Shown: positions 11,201 through 21,927, counted from the first letter of the stretch. The stretch is DNA of 64,000 nt from Nemophila menziesii (GCA_029959085.1 JARWIR010000216.1:79602-143601); one strand, 5' to 3'. Translations and numbers: made by a program. The notes: generated by a model not told the origin, from the letters alone.

Positions 11201-11584
11201 AAAACATCGTAAGTGACAGTGTTCGTACTCAGAATGAGAAGGTGAGATCATAGCAACCCAATGAGTCTTTGACGGATGAACAATACCACTAACGGTAACA
11301 TTGACATATTCTTCATCCAGAAGAACACCATGTGATGAGTTCTTAGAGCTGATCTTGATTTCTAAATTTGGGTTTTGAGCAGGACACTGACCCAAGAATC
11401 TTCTGTTAATCAAATGAAACTCTGAAATAGCTGTGTAGTTTTGAAACTGAGCTGTTAAGCTGTTGTATTTTTTATGAACAAGCTTGGATTGGGAATAAGA
11501 AAAAGAAGAGGATCCTAAAATCAAGATAAAATAGAATATTACAAGTACTGATGATGCTGGAGAAAAAATTGGGGGTTTTCCCAT
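2219..11584 (-). CDS. Purple acid phosphatase, PAP1/PAP24/PAP27-type, complete 13-exon gene
   Basis: Secreted metallophosphoesterase with a binuclear metal centre. Exons (- strand): 11229-11584, 10954-11041, 10412-10669, 9681-9795, 3848-3962, 3612-3744, 3356-3543, 3095-3281, 2948-3015, 2795-2891, 2533-2721, 2363-2443, 2219-2281. Together they give 1938 nt, 645 aa and TGA, with every junction GT/AG and in phase. The start at 11584 is followed by a hydrophobic signal peptide (about residues 1-31). An N-terminal Fn3-like region comes next, then the catalytic domain. The expected metal ligands are all readable: D340 in GDMG, D382 and Y385 in GDISY, N415 in GNHE, H504 in AGHRP, H543 and H545 in GHVH. 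Some Arabidopsis relatives are named 'probable inactive', but nothing here shows loss of a ligand. Intron 4 (3963-9680, 5.7 kb) is filled with nested transposons; the other introns, including 9796-10411 and 10670-10953, hold nothing I recognise. Length is slightly above the usual 610-620 aa. Confidence 0.9.
4234..5955 (+). pseudogene. LINE ORF1, DUF4283/zinc-knuckle protein, broken
   Basis: ORF1 of the LINE encodes an RNA-binding, Gag-like protein. The 4261-4542 frame shows the DUF4283 core (motifs GWLIFKFE and GPYLSYG). A later frame (about 4800-4860) reads ENLPLYCTKCKAF, a zinc-knuckle start that is then cut by the CACTA MITE at 4911. Downstream of the MITE the reading is scattered over frames (for example 5713-5955). 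Frameshifts and the insertion make it non-functional. The terminal frame 5713-5955 ends with TAA at 5953-5955, which overlaps the ORF2 ATG by one base (TAATG). Confidence 0.7.
4911..5183. mobile_element. Small non-autonomous CACTA (En/Spm) element nested in LINE ORF1
   Basis: The left end reads CACTACAAGAAATAGT (4911-4926), the canonical plant CACTA terminus. The right end, 5169-5183, reads ACTATTTCTTGTAGT followed by C instead of G, the near-exact reverse complement. Subterminal copies of TAGCGGC / GCCGCTA occur inside both ends, as expected for transposase binding sites. It has no coding capacity. A 3-bp target duplication is not clear. Confidence 0.75.
5955..7330 (+). pseudogene. LINE ORF2, endonuclease plus N-terminal reverse transcriptase, truncated
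   Basis: ORF2 provides the nicking endonuclease and reverse transcriptase used in target-primed integration. The 5955-6614 frame gives an almost complete EEP endonuclease domain: WNTRG near residue 6, LETK near 36, LGDFNN near 138, KIDRVL near 193. The final ADHSP motif (about 6613-6630) is in another frame after a frameshift. The 7052-7330 frames contain the linker before RT and the RT entry motif NDKAPGP. Nothing of the RT palm (FADD) follows. It is dead because of the frameshift and 3' truncation. Confidence 0.82.
7331..8236 (+). mobile_element. CACTA element 3' remnant with subterminal repeats
   Basis: Part 1 (7331-7760) is a decayed frame interrupted by stops. It resembles the C-terminal tail of a CACTA transposase-type protein (stretches such as RHDWSVDIWGTVLTVDA, then an acidic tail). 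Part 2 (7868-8236) holds at least eight scattered copies, in both orientations, of a GCGATCA / TAGTGACC-type motif, typical of CACTA subterminal regions. It ends in a terminus-like string (reverse complement CACTGCTGTGAAAAT, 8222-8236). The left terminus is missing; it abuts the broken LINE. Confidence 0.5.
8257..8277 (+). repeat. Poly(G) tract, 21 bp
   Basis: Uninterrupted run of G between the CACTA remnant and the hAT MITE, inside phosphatase intron 4. Length may be unreliable in the assembly. Confidence 0.9.
8326..8773. mobile_element. hAT-type MITE with 8-bp target-site duplication
   Basis: The termini are CTCTGTTCTAAAAATTG (left) and, on the reverse strand of the right end, CAGTGTTCTAAAAAGCG. 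Inside both ends lie inverted G/C-rich segments of the AGGCGG / CCGCCT type. The flanks are GTCATATG (8318-8325) and GCCATATG (8774-8781), an 8-bp duplication with one mismatch, as hAT transposases make. 448 bp, no coding capacity. Confidence 0.85.
8782..9178. other. Intronic AT-rich DNA, nothing recognised
   Basis: Stretch of phosphatase intron 4 between the hAT MITE and a palindromic repeat. There is a poly(T) run at 9061-9074. No reading frame or element terminus was found. Confidence 0.5.
9180..9296. repeat. Imperfect inverted repeat (foldback/MITE-like), about 117 bp
   Basis: The left arm ACTATATAAGTTTTTAGTTT (from about 9180) is matched by its reverse complement AAACTAAAAACTTATATAGT near 9276-9295, around a spacer of about 70 bp. 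It is probably a small MITE, but I could not pair a target duplication, so the class is open. Confidence 0.6.
9293..9672. repeat. Direct repeats around the Mutator-like MITE, next to exon 4
   Basis: A segment of about 55 bp (9296-9350, AATGTAGATATACGAAGAAT onward) recurs with few changes at 9618-9670. Between them a second short unit, TGGCAAGCAAAAGTAATA, occurs at about 9552 and 9603 with a degraded copy at 9582. The right copy ends a few bases from the exon 4 splice donor. Confidence 0.75.
9352..9542. mobile_element. Mutator-like MITE with 9-bp target-site duplication
   Basis: The terminal inverted repeats start exactly at the flanking duplication: left GAGTAATGATAT, right ATATCATTACTC, and continue imperfectly (TTGTCACCC / GGGTGACA). 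The flanks ATAATATTA (9343-9351) and ATAATATTA (9543-9551) are identical. Nine-bp duplications are the signature of Mutator-family transposases. The 191-bp element sits 138 bp inside intron 4 from the exon 4 donor. Confidence 0.85.
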
Positions 11585-11890
11585 GATGAACGTAACACAC
11601 TCTTTGGGAGGCCTTTCAAGTATTAGTGGTTGGAGATTACAAATGATATTTATGACTACTCTTTGATTGGGGGTCGGTCAATCAATTAGTGGTTTTTTTC
11701 TTTTTTTTGGACATTTGAATCAATTAGTGGTTGAAGACGCCAAAGCAATATAGAGGCAATTATTTATATATATGTCCAAAAAACTTTCATAAATACTCAC
11801 GAAGTTCTAACTCTGATTAAACCACTAAAATCCAACCCGAAACAAAAAACTAAAAAGCCCCTAACTTTTTCATTACTAGTTAAAAAGAAA
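11585..11890. other. 5' flank of the phosphatase gene
   Basis: AT-rich upstream region holding the candidate TATA box and presumably the 5' UTR. A string TCAATTAGTGGTT is repeated (about 11679 and 11720), which may be a small duplication. No gene. Confidence 0.5.
11763..11773 (-). promoter_or_regulatory. Possible TATA box of the phosphatase gene
   Basis: Read on the - strand this is TATATATAAA, about 180 bp upstream of the phosphatase ATG at 11584. It is the only clear TATA-like string in the 300 bp before the gene, but the area is AT-rich, so the call is tentative. Confidence 0.35.
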
Positions 11891-11989
11891 AAGATTTATT
11901 AGATTTTGTTTTTATTCAAATCTGGTCTCTCCCTGTTTGACTCTCTCTCCAACCCTCATTCACTAACGATCCTCACTCACAACTCCGCT

Positions 11990-12564
11990 CTCTCTGGTCT
12001 AACCCATCAAGAACCACCGCTCACCTTCACTCCCTGGCCCAGCGCCGCTCACCTTCACTTCCCCATCAGCCATCTTCACCATCTCCACCACCAAGCAGCA
12101 CGCCTCAGCACGAGAAACTCGCCGCTCTCATGGAGAAGAAAACCGTCGTCACAGAGGCCTCTCTGCAGCACAAGAAAACCGCCGCCTGCAAGAGTCATGT
12201 CTCACCATCCTCGACGCCGCTGAGAAAACCGCCGCCTGGAAGACTCAGCACTCCGTCGCCGCTCTTTAGCCCTCCGTCGCCGCCTGGAAGACTCAGCCCT
12301 TCGTCGCCGCTGTCTTGCACAAGAAACCCACCACCATCCCCGTCTTCACCTTCCCACAAACAAACCATTCCCACAGCGCCGCTCCATTGCCTCCCCGGCA
12401 CAGCGCCGCTCCACTACTTCCCCAGTCACCTTCAAGCACAAAAAAACCGATCCACCAACGCCGCTCACCTTCGTTGGCCATTCTCCGATCCACTAACACC
12501 GCTCACCTTTGTGGGCCATTCTCCGATCCACCAGCCCGCTCACCTTCGTGGGCCATACTCCGCC
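11990..12564. repeat. C-rich low-complexity tract with short tandem repeats
   Basis: Open frames of 60-150 codons exist here on both strands, but they are rich in Pro/Ser/Thr and come from repeats. A unit around CCGCCTGGAAGACTCAGC is present twice (about 12230-12300). A unit of about 38 bp (CCGCTCACCTTCGTGGGCCA type) is present three times at 12450-12564. I do not support a gene. Confidence 0.6.
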
Positions 12565-13983
12565 AATGCGAATAAATTGTTTTATTAAATTTTGTTCCAA
12601 TCCGAGTTTGAAAAGGATGGTTTTTGATTTTTTTTAATTTCTATTCAATAGAGTTGTTTTTTATTATATCTAGATCTAGCTCTGTTTGGTATGTACCAAA
12701 CAGATTTGTTTGGTACATACCAATCAAGTTTTATCGTGAATAGATTTGTGTATTGTTTTTACGGGAAAAACTTTGTTTGACGCGTAAAATGGTTGGACCT
12801 TGACACGATAGCTTCGATCGGGTTTCTAAATAAGTCCAGACATTAACCTTGTACATAAACAAGAACTATTTAAGTTTAGAAAAATAGTATTAGGGACCTA
12901 TCATGCAATTACAGAAAAATGATGGTATGATAAATCATGGAACAAACATAATAGCAGTTGGTACGTACCAAACAGAAAAATCGGTGCATACCAAGCAGAA
13001 AAATATTGGTCTATACCAAACGTAAAAATGTTGGTCCCTGCCAAAGACGAATGGAATAGGGGTATAAGGGTAATAAATCTAACTAAACAATCAAAATTAG
13101 GCCTTTCTTAGAATGTTTTTTAGTTGAGACTTTGTGACTAATTTTTAGGAATTTTGGACTCTTAAAGTAATTTCCTCATCAATATAATATACTATTATAT
13201 CTACTATTTTAGTACGCCTTGTATTAGGTCGAGTAGAATTAGCCTAAATCGAACTACAAAAACAAGTTGAGGTTGGCCTGCTGATAAAAAAAGTCGAAGT
13301 TGGCATGACCCTTTTTTTAGCAAATTATAACATTAGGATTGACAAAAAGAATAAGAATTCTTTTTGCTACCAAATATATAAGAATACAACTTATAGATTA
13401 CGCAGGGCCGATACGAGTGTATTAGGTACCTAACACGAAAAAAAGTTAAGGCATTTTTTAGGGTTTAATTAAAAAAAATCAACAAATTATATATAAATCA
13501 TTTCATACTACTTATATTTATTAAAAAAGGGGATTTAATTAAAAAAGGCCACAACCAAAATAACTTTTTTCCTAAGGTCCAACCCATTTCACTAATAATT
13601 CAAGTCCAAAATACCTCTTAGTGGGATACGTTACAATTTAGTGGGCTAGTTGTCAAACGATCTATCCAACAACTATTGGGTTAGAAAAAATACAGTTGAA
13701 GACCCACAAAAACTCACACGGCATCTGCTCCTCATATACTCCATTCTCATCAGCGTATCACGTCTTGCTAAATAAAAGGCTTGCAAAGTTGCAATTGTCA
13801 CAAAATGAACATTGTAGGTGGATGAAATTGACCAAGTAACGACTTGTGTAGGTGATCGACTTGGTTGAGAAGATATTTCACCATCAGAATCAAATCAGAT
13901 CATCCCCATCATCATGGTGGCTTGTGGGCTCATTGACGGAGAAGACTGAAACAACCATCTACAAGCCGGTTGATAGCGTGCTG
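12565..13983. other. Gene-free AT-rich stretch with palindromic TACCAAACA motifs
   Basis: A perfect 17-bp inverted repeat (TTGGTATGTACCAAACA at 12686-12702, its reverse complement at 12707-12723, 4-bp spacer) lies here. Related TACCAAACA/TACCAAGCA motifs recur at about 12961-13024. The rest shows no reading frame or recognised element termini. Confidence 0.55.
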
Positions 13984-14049
13984 GGCTCTGTATAAACATT
14001 TGGTGGGCTCTGTACAGACATTTGGTGGGCTCTGTACATATATTTGGTT
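13984..14049 (+). repeat. Short tandem repeat, 24-bp unit, about 2.7 copies
   Basis: Unit GGCTCTGTACAGACATTTGG TGG (24 bp with small changes) repeated head to tail. Non-coding. Confidence 0.75.
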
Positions 14050-15339
14050 AAAATGATGGATACAAATATTTTAAGCAACATTTGTAGATTTACCCATGAT
14101 AAAGATCAATATTTAGAGATTAAAAATGACTTACATTCACAATACAAGTGTGACTAGTAACATTTGAAACCAGTAATCTCCAATCACCATTAGCTTCACG
14201 AGTAGAAGAAATCCAAAGCTTCACTTCCCATTCCCAAACACCTTATCGATGCATTTTCACACCAAGTAAACCACTAATCTCATGTGCCATCTCTTCCAAT
14301 ATTTTCTCCACTGCACTTTCTTTATTCCCATCATTTATCTCAACTCTCCTACACCATAAATCATTAAAGTTAAATAAAATTTAGATCGGAAAAGGTTGTG
14401 GTCAGATTTATGGATGGGGCCGCTGCTACCTGCTGTCCAAACAGAAACTCTCGCACAGTCATCGGCGACGGCGGGCTGTGGTTGAATTTTTGAAGAGGGG
14501 GGCTGCTAACTGGTCGGAGAGTGGTGGCTGTATTGGTGGGCTCGAACGAACATAAGGGGTAGCATTTGTGTTGGGTTGTTGATGTGATGTGGAGGTCGAA
14601 GGTGAGGGAGATGGTTTGGGTTGGCAGAGGTTTGGCCATGGCTGGATAGGGTTTGCTACATAGGGTGGGGAAAGATCTAACTGGTCGGAGAGTGGCGGTT
14701 GTGTTAGTGGGCTCGAACTGACAGAAGGAGCGGTGATTGTGTTGGGTTGATGCTGTGATGTGGAGGTAAGAAATGAGGGAGAGAGTTTGTATTGGCGGCG
14801 GTCTTCTAGCGTTGACCATGGGTGGTGAAGGAGGGATACAAGGAACCCCTATTTCTCTTGCGTGTATATAAGAATTAGAAAAAAATGGATTTAGTGTATA
14901 AAAGGAGAATAGGGTTATATTGGGTATATCATAAGTCTAAAAATAAAATTTGGACCTTATTCATCTAAACTTTTGGGCTGGACTATTTAAGACAAAATTT
15001 TTAGGTTCTGGACTTAATTAGAAATTATCTCATTAATAATATAAGTCATTATATAAAAGAAATAAGAAACCATCTTAATTTTATATTGCTGGTTTTTTTA
15101 AAAGACGTGATTAAAGAAGCCATGTAAGCTTTCGACCCTTTTATATGGTTCATGCGAGTTTTATTTAGGTTCGAACTTGAGACTTCCTAGATATAGAGCA
15201 TTTTGCATTCCACTAAGCTAAGAGTGATATTATATTAGATTTTAAACCGAACGATATATTTTTTTTGGGGCTCTCAAAATTTTGGGGCCCAAAGCGACCG
15301 CCTTGGTGCCTTGTGCCCGGGCCGTCTGAGATTACGCTA
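14050..15339. repeat. Gene-free stretch with a 120-bp direct duplication
   Basis: The segment beginning CTAACTGGTCGGAGAGTGG at 14506 recurs at 14677 for about 120 bp with moderate divergence. This gives a 149-codon - strand frame (14370-14819) an internal two-fold repeat. That frame has no family resemblance that I recognise and is better read as a by-product of the duplication. The remainder to 15339 is unremarkable AT-rich DNA. Confidence 0.6.
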
Positions 15340-16287
15340 CAATCTTTGATGATCCATGACTTCTACTAGAAGATTTCCACAATATTTTATCTCACAATAG
15401 AAGGATGAATTGTAAAGTTGTAACTATGGAAGATTTTGATGAATTTGCGGATTGTTGTAATACTCTTGGTTTGAAAGATGTGTAATATTCAAGACAATCT
15501 TTTACTTGGGATAACAATTATGTACTAAATCGTGTAGATCGTACGTTGGGTACTCGTAGACTTGAAGTTTCTAATTATTATGTTCACGTAGAATGTTTAC
15601 CGAAATCTAGTGTTTCCGATCACTCACCTTGCATAGTATCACTCTTTCTACAACATGTAAAAAGAATTACACCATTTCGATTCTTCAATATGTGGGTGGA
15701 GCATAAGGAGTACAATCAAGTCGTGGAAATGGGTGGAATAGAAAATAAATTCATGGTAAGAAATAATATATTTTGTGTAAAAAAATCCGAATCTTGAAAT
15801 TGAATTTGAGAAAACTTAATAAGGAGCACAATCCGTATATTCCCGAGAGAGCAAAGAAGGTAAGATAATAACTTAAAATAGTCGAGGTTAGTTCCCAACA
15901 AAACTTGGTAATAATATAAACTTTGATTAGTTAGTTGGAATTCAAAATAAGGCGATGTCTCTTGAAAGGGCCGAAAATTTGCTTTCTCCAACAAAATCTA
16001 AACTCGGTTACACTTTAAAGAGTGATAGATGGACTAAAATTTTTCATGGAATTATGAAAAGTAAACAAAAACAAAAATTTATTGCAAATATTCACCGTCC
16101 TAATGGAGAAACTAGTACTTGTAGTGCCCAAGTACATGAAGTGTTTATTGATAATTATAATTTTTTTTGGGTTCAAAGAAAACTACTTGTAATGTTGATG
16201 ACGAGGTATTCGATTTGGGAAATATTCTTTCGCAAGAACAAAGGATGGGAATATGTAAAGATGGTTCCTATGAAGAGATAAAATAGG

Positions 16288-17774
16288 TGATGTCTCCCCA
16301 TTTGTGATGATTTAATATTAGTTGGTGACATCATTTTAGGTGTTTTAGGAAAGCTTATACTCGATTTTTAGATATATTATTGTATTTTCTTATTTCTTGT
16401 CTTGATTTGATGATTTATTATTTTTAGAGCATATTTGGTTTAATTGTTTGATAATTTTACAACTTTAAAGATATATGGTAATTAATTAGATTCCAAATCA
16501 ATTCCAAGAGATAATGGAAGGAAAAGATAAGTATGGAAAGATAAAGTTGTCAAGTAAATCCGAATTTCACTAGATACGTCCATAAAAGTGATCATAACTC
16601 AAGATTGGCTGGGAATTTGGAAAAATGGTATGAGCAAAGTTGTATAGATTTCCTAGACGATTAGTTTCGATATAAAGAACGCGTCAATCAGAGCTATATT
16701 GAAGGAGTTACGACCAAAACAAAACATCATCAGTTTATTACATTTTCTATATTTCGGGTTACGAATTTGAGTTGGGCTAGAAGTCCAATTACTTGTCTTC
16801 CACTCCTAGAAAACGTGTTAGGGCTTCCTAAACCCCCTATAAATACACCCTTTAACCTTATTTCCTTGCCTCCCACAACTAGTCCTTAAGTTTTATTTAT
16901 CATTAGAGATCATTCAAGAGAGCAAGTTGACAGTATGTATCTTTCTTTTAGTTTATTTCTTTCTAGAATGAAATAATTTTCCCATAGATTGGGTTTTGCA
17001 TATGTATAATCTATGAATTCTATTTCTTTCTATCTAAGTTTCTTTGGGAATTATATGTTTTAAATTGATTTTAGCTGCTTAACCATATACTTGTTTTATG
17101 TGCTTTGATTTATTGTTTGTCTTAAACCTGATCAATTTAGGGCTGTGCTAATAGTAGTTAGATGGTCACCCAAAATGGGTGTCTAATTATTAAAACACCA
17201 CATAAACGTCTAGTGTGCGGTAGTGACCCATAAGGGCTTGCCTAACTAGATAGTCATTAGGGTTTAATTTAATCACGGATCATCATTAGAAGGCCAGTCT
17301 CATTTAGGAACCTAGTGGCATAGGAGCACCCTATTTAAGCCCCCTCGTGATTGTGAGGTCGCCACCCTTGTCCACCCTGACGGGGGTAGGGAGTTATTTA
17401 GAATCCTGACTACTTATCTAAGAGCTATTATCTCCCTTATAAACAGATAGAAGATTTAGAAGGATTAGTGCATACGAGCAAAACCTGAGCTATACTCTCT
17501 CATCTTATTTCTCTCATATTTAATTTATTGTCTTTACTTTTAATGTAGTTTGATCATCAATCTTTCAATCATATATATTTACTTTGTCTTTAATTATTAA
17601 TTGCTACTCTGATTATATTTAACCATATGTTTAACACTCTTAAGTCTCTAAGAAACGAATCTTCTTAACATTAAAACTTGCATACGTCTTGTAATACTTG
17701 CAGTAACGTGCTAGCTTAGGGTGTTTATTTGCACTTATTTATTCTATTATTTTATCACGCCATAGGCGACACCA
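16288..17774 (+). mobile_element. Solo LTR of a Ty3/gypsy-type retrotransposon
   Basis: Starts TGATGTCTCC and ends ACACCA. It is flanked by identical 5-bp duplications ATAGG at 16283-16287 and 17775-17779. It is homologous along its length to the 5' LTR at 20367-21921, for example the terminal block, the TTAGGGCTTCC segment and the CCACCCTGACGG block. A solo LTR arises by recombination between the two LTRs of a full element. 1487 bp. Confidence 0.88.
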
Positions 17775-18148
17775 ATAGGCAATTTTCCGCACTGCCAATG
17801 ATAAAACTACCGATCCCGATGGATATACTCCTCGCTCTTCTTTAAGAGATCTTTGGATCTCATTGGTGAAAAAGTTATTCAAGCGCTATATGAATTTTTC
17901 AAATCCAGTTTTTTACTTAAGCAACTTAATGCCACCATTATTTCTCTCATTCCGAAGAAGGATAATCTGATTAAGGTCGAAGATTGTATACCTATTTTTT
18001 GTTGTAACGTTATTTATAAAGCTATTAATATGATCATTGCGGACCGTTTGAAACCGATTTTTTATGGATAAATCTCAAAACGCGTTCATTTCCAGAAGAT
18101 CAATGGTCAAAAATATTCATCTTATGCCAGAGTTATTGATGGGATATG

Positions 18149-18182
<34 letters not shown>

Positions 18183-18187
18183 TAATA
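18149..18187 (+). repeat. (AAT)n microsatellite inside the LINE reverse transcriptase
   Basis: About 13 AAT/ATA units with one interruption; they encode a poly-Asn run in the dead LINE frame. Confidence 0.9.
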
Positions 18188-19160
18188 TCTCTTCTAGATT
18201 CACAATAAAAATTGATTTTTGCAATCCTTATGATTCTATATCATGAGATTTTCTTCATGAAGTGATTAAGGGTTTGAACTTCCCTAAAAGGTAAATCGAT
18301 TGAATTATGGTTTATGTTACTACTACTTATTATTGGGTGGGAATAAATGGTGAAATACATTTCTTCTTCACAGGATTTAAAGTCTTAAGTCAATGTGTTT
18401 TTCTCTCACCCTATCTCTCTATTCTAATGAATATTTTTCGAGACTTTTGAAAAGAATACAAATTAAGGTTTCAGATATCATCCCAAATGTGGGAAAGTAA
18501 AAATTACTCATCTTTCTTTTGCCAACGACTTAATACTTCTTTCTAAAGGGGGTCATGAGTCTTTGAAGATACTTATGAATAGCTTGAAGAGTTTTGGGGT
18601 TTTTTCGGGTCTTTATTTGAATGCGACAAAGTCAAATATTTATTATGTGGGTATTAATATTGAAGTGCTTGAGAATATCTGAGAAGCAACGCATTTAGAG
18701 AAAGGGTCTATGCCTTTCTGTTACTTGAGAGTATCTCTTGGTGCTTCAGTTCTGCTTTTGAGAATTTATAAGTCTCTCATTGACAAATAAGAGGGGTATA
18801 TAAGATCTTGGAATGCAACATATCATTCATTTGCGCGAAGTTTGGATATAATTAGATCGGTTATTCAAGGGGTAATTTGCTTTTGGTTTTCTATCTTTTT
18901 GGATCTGGTTTGTGTAAGAGATCGTATTACGAGTATATGTAGAAATTTCTATTGGGATAGAAAATCCCCGCAAATTAGGTGGAGTAAAATATGTACTTCT
19001 AAGGATTTGGGAGTTTGGAACAAAGCATTATTAAGGAAAATTCTTTGGGAGATTGTTGACAAAAAAATTTCTCTTTAGATTAAATAGATTTACGAGGAAT
19101 ATCTTTAAAATATTAATATTTGGGTGTGGAAGCCGTAAAAGTTGGATTCTCCTCTTTTGA

Positions 19161-20366
19161 AAAGTACTAGATATGACCCGTGCCTAAAGGAATTTATACA
19201 ATTTAAAAATGTAAAATACGCCTAGCCTATGCAATAAATAATAGTATATACATAATTTATTACTTTAGTTTAATTTAACTGTTTCAAAAAAATAGAAAAG
19301 AAAATAAATATAACTATTTATATAACTAATTACTCCCCCGTCTCTAAAAGATTGACACTTATACTAAAAATAGTGGTCTACAAAAGGTTGTCATTTTAAT
19401 ATATCAAGTCACTTTTTCATTCTTTATACCACTTTTACTTTTACTCTTAATTAAAATATTATAATTTATATTCCCAATAAACATTCAAGATATCTAGACA
19501 CTTTATGGAAGATATTTTAGTATTTAAATATGACAACCTTTTACAGACAGAGAAAGTAATTGCGATTATCGAATAACTCAATTATTGCATTTTATAAGAC
19601 TAAAAATTGAGTAATTATATATACCAACATGACTTAATTTGATTTAAAAAAACCCTACCATAACCACCTCTTGGCTCATTTCTTAATCTCCCCTTCTCGG
19701 GCAAGAACAAAGCCTTATAATTCTCATTATGTTGTAATATTATATGAGAATTATACTTATTAAACAATCCCTGTATGCTATATTTAATCTAACCTAAAAA
19801 TAAATATACCATTTCCATTACTCAAAAACTATTGTACTCTAATAAAATATACAGATAACTTGAAATGAACAATACAAAAGTACAATAATAAATCACAACT
19901 TGCACCTTCTTATATTGAAAGTTTAATTTTTGATTTCTTTATTTTGAAAGAGCTACTTTGCAGGTATTGTCTAAATTACAAAGAAAATACGTAAAATATT
20001 AATAAACATATCAACACTGGAGGACCGTTATCAACAACTATACTAAGAATAGTTCAAAATACCAAGGAAAAGAATGTCAGAGAAAAAAAATATAAAAATT
20101 CAAAACCAAAAGAACCGGTGTTAAATATTCACAAAGCATGTAGCATCACTCTATTCTTGTATTGCATCAGTTTGGGAAGGATACAATCTTCAAATTTAAT
20201 TGTTTCAAACAATCTCTTGGAATGCAGCTCAAGAAATGAACAAAAGAGAATTTCTCAATGTAGCAAATAGAGATACTACATGGACTAAATTTTTAAATAA
20301 TAAAATTAGTTGTTGACTGCAGTTAGTATAACTGTAATTAGTTAGATGATAGCTAGATTTCTTTGT
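19161..20366. other. Gene-free AT-rich spacer with a Stowaway MITE
   Basis: Lies between the second LINE and the gypsy 5' LTR. Apart from the Stowaway element at 19333-19556 I find no frames or element ends. Confidence 0.5.
19333..19556. mobile_element. Stowaway-type (Tc1/mariner) MITE
   Basis: The left terminus CTCCCCCGTCTCTAAAAGAT matches, in reverse complement, the right terminus CTTTCTCTGTCTGTAAAAGG. Both are variants of the plant Stowaway CTCCCTCCGTCC end. TA dinucleotides flank it at 19331-19332 and 19557-19558. 224 bp, non-coding. Confidence 0.8.
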
Positions 20367-21921
20367 TGATGTCTTCTCATTTGTCATGAATTAATATTAG
20401 TTAGAGACATCATTTTTAGTGTTTTAGGAAGTCTTTGAGTCGATTTTCACATGATATATTGCACTTTCCTATTTCTTTTCTTGATTTAATGAATTATTAT
20501 TTTTAAAGCATATTGGGTTTAATTATTTATTTAGTGTGAAGCTTTAAAGATATATATGGAGATTAATTAGATGCCTAAGTCAATTCAAAGAGATAAAGGA
20601 AAGAAGATATACATGGAAATTGGAGATAAAGAAACAAAAACTACAATATGGAAAGATAAAGTTGCCAAATAAATCCGAAATCCAGCACCTACGACCACAA
20701 ATGGGCTTATATCTCAAAATCGGTGAGGAATTTGGAAGAATGGTCAAGAGGAAAGTTAAATATCTTTCCGAGACGATGAATTTCGACTATTGGTACGCGT
20801 CAAACGGACAAGTATTGAATCTGTTATGACCAAAACAAAAACGAGGCTGATTCTATATTTTAGGGTTACGAATTTGAGTTGGGCTAGGAGTCCATTTCTT
20901 GTCTTCCACTCCAAGAGAACGTGTTAGGGCTTCCAAGACACCTTGCACCTTGAATATTAAATACACCCTTAAACCATTGTAAACATGTCCTTGCTCAGTG
21001 CCAAGTATAGGCTTAGTCCTTGCTTGTATTTTCTCAGTTTTAAATAGTAGCTTAGTCCTTTAAATTAATATTCATCCTTAGTATCAAGCTATTCATCCAA
21101 GAAGCAAGCTGACCTATAGAGGAAGACAAGAAGCACGAAGTTGGAGAGTGACAAACTCCTCTTCTACATCTCACCTTCACTATATTTAGGGTAATTAGCT
21201 ATAGATTTGTGGCTTCACCATAAATCTAAACTATTATTCAGTAAGTTATACCTTTAATTGTTGGGTTATTATTTTGTCTACATTCATTAATACTATTTGT
21301 TATTTTAATTGATTTGAGCTTGGCGTATATTGTTATTATGTGTTTTGATTTATTGTTACAACCCTAGATTTGGCCTATCTTAGGACTATTCTTAGTTATT
21401 GACAACACCACATAATCGTCTAGTAGTGACCCTATCTAGATAGCCATAAAGGTTTAATTTTAACCACCAATCATTACTCAATGTTTCTTTACCCAAGTTC
21501 CTTGGTAGTGGAGAGGTTGCTCCTAAGCCCACCCTGACGGAGGTTAGGTAGAATTTAGAATCCCGGTTAATATATAATGCTCAATGCGTGACAGGTTAGA
21601 ATAACAACTTAGTAATAGACTCATATTATTAACCCTAATTTATTTGACTTACATTTATATTTATTTATTTGCATTATTTATTTATTCGCGTCAAATAATT
21701 ATTCATCTTATTTTATATTTTATTCTAAACATCTAAATTCATCTACACTTATTTAATACAAGTAGATCTAACGGATTAAATCCCTGCGAACGAACTTAAC
21801 TTATCATTAAAACTTGCAAAGATCTGTGATACTTGCAGTGAGTTCTGTGGTTCTCAAGGGTGTGTGCTCTTTATTATTACCTTTATTTATCTATTCTTTT
21901 ATCACACCTTTAGCCCCACCA
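20367..21921 (+). repeat. 5' long terminal repeat
   Basis: Begins TGATGTCTTC and ends CCCCACCA, with the primer site six bases further on. It matches the solo LTR at 16288-17774 in overall order but with many substitutions and indels. 1555 bp. Confidence 0.85.
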
Positions 21922-21927
21922 AGTTAT

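Larger units (their letters stand above)
15340..19078 (+). pseudogene. LINE ORF2 remnant (endonuclease and reverse transcriptase), heavily decayed
   Basis: Readable pieces in order: endonuclease end (FADCCN, then VSDHSPC at about 15615-15635), pre-RT linker (15955-16281), RT entry (NDKTTDPDGYTP, about 17802-17835), RT fingers/palm (ISLIPKKD near 17940, FISRRSMVKNI near 18087, KIDFCNPYDSIS near 18210), and a C-terminal zone (18842-19078, FYWDRK...IRWSKIC). Many stops and frame changes separate them, and an AAT microsatellite sits inside the RT. No function can remain. Confidence 0.8.
15340..19160 (+). mobile_element. Second LINE, 5'-truncated, split by a solo LTR
   Basis: Similar to the LINE in phosphatase intron 4: both share the FADCCN segment, the DNNxVL string and KSKQ(R/K)xxFI in the same order. 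It begins inside the endonuclease domain and continues through reverse transcriptase to a C-terminal segment near 19090. A solo LTR (16288-17774) interrupts it; the LINE reading resumes after the LTR. ORF1 and a poly(A) tail are absent. Confidence 0.8.

Noticed and set aside
11906..12588. Proline/serine-rich open frames on both strands
   Set aside because: They come from tandem C-rich repeats, occur in several frames at once and match no family I know.
14370..14819. 149-codon - strand frame
   Set aside because: It is explained by a 120-bp direct duplication; low complexity, with no domain or upstream signals.
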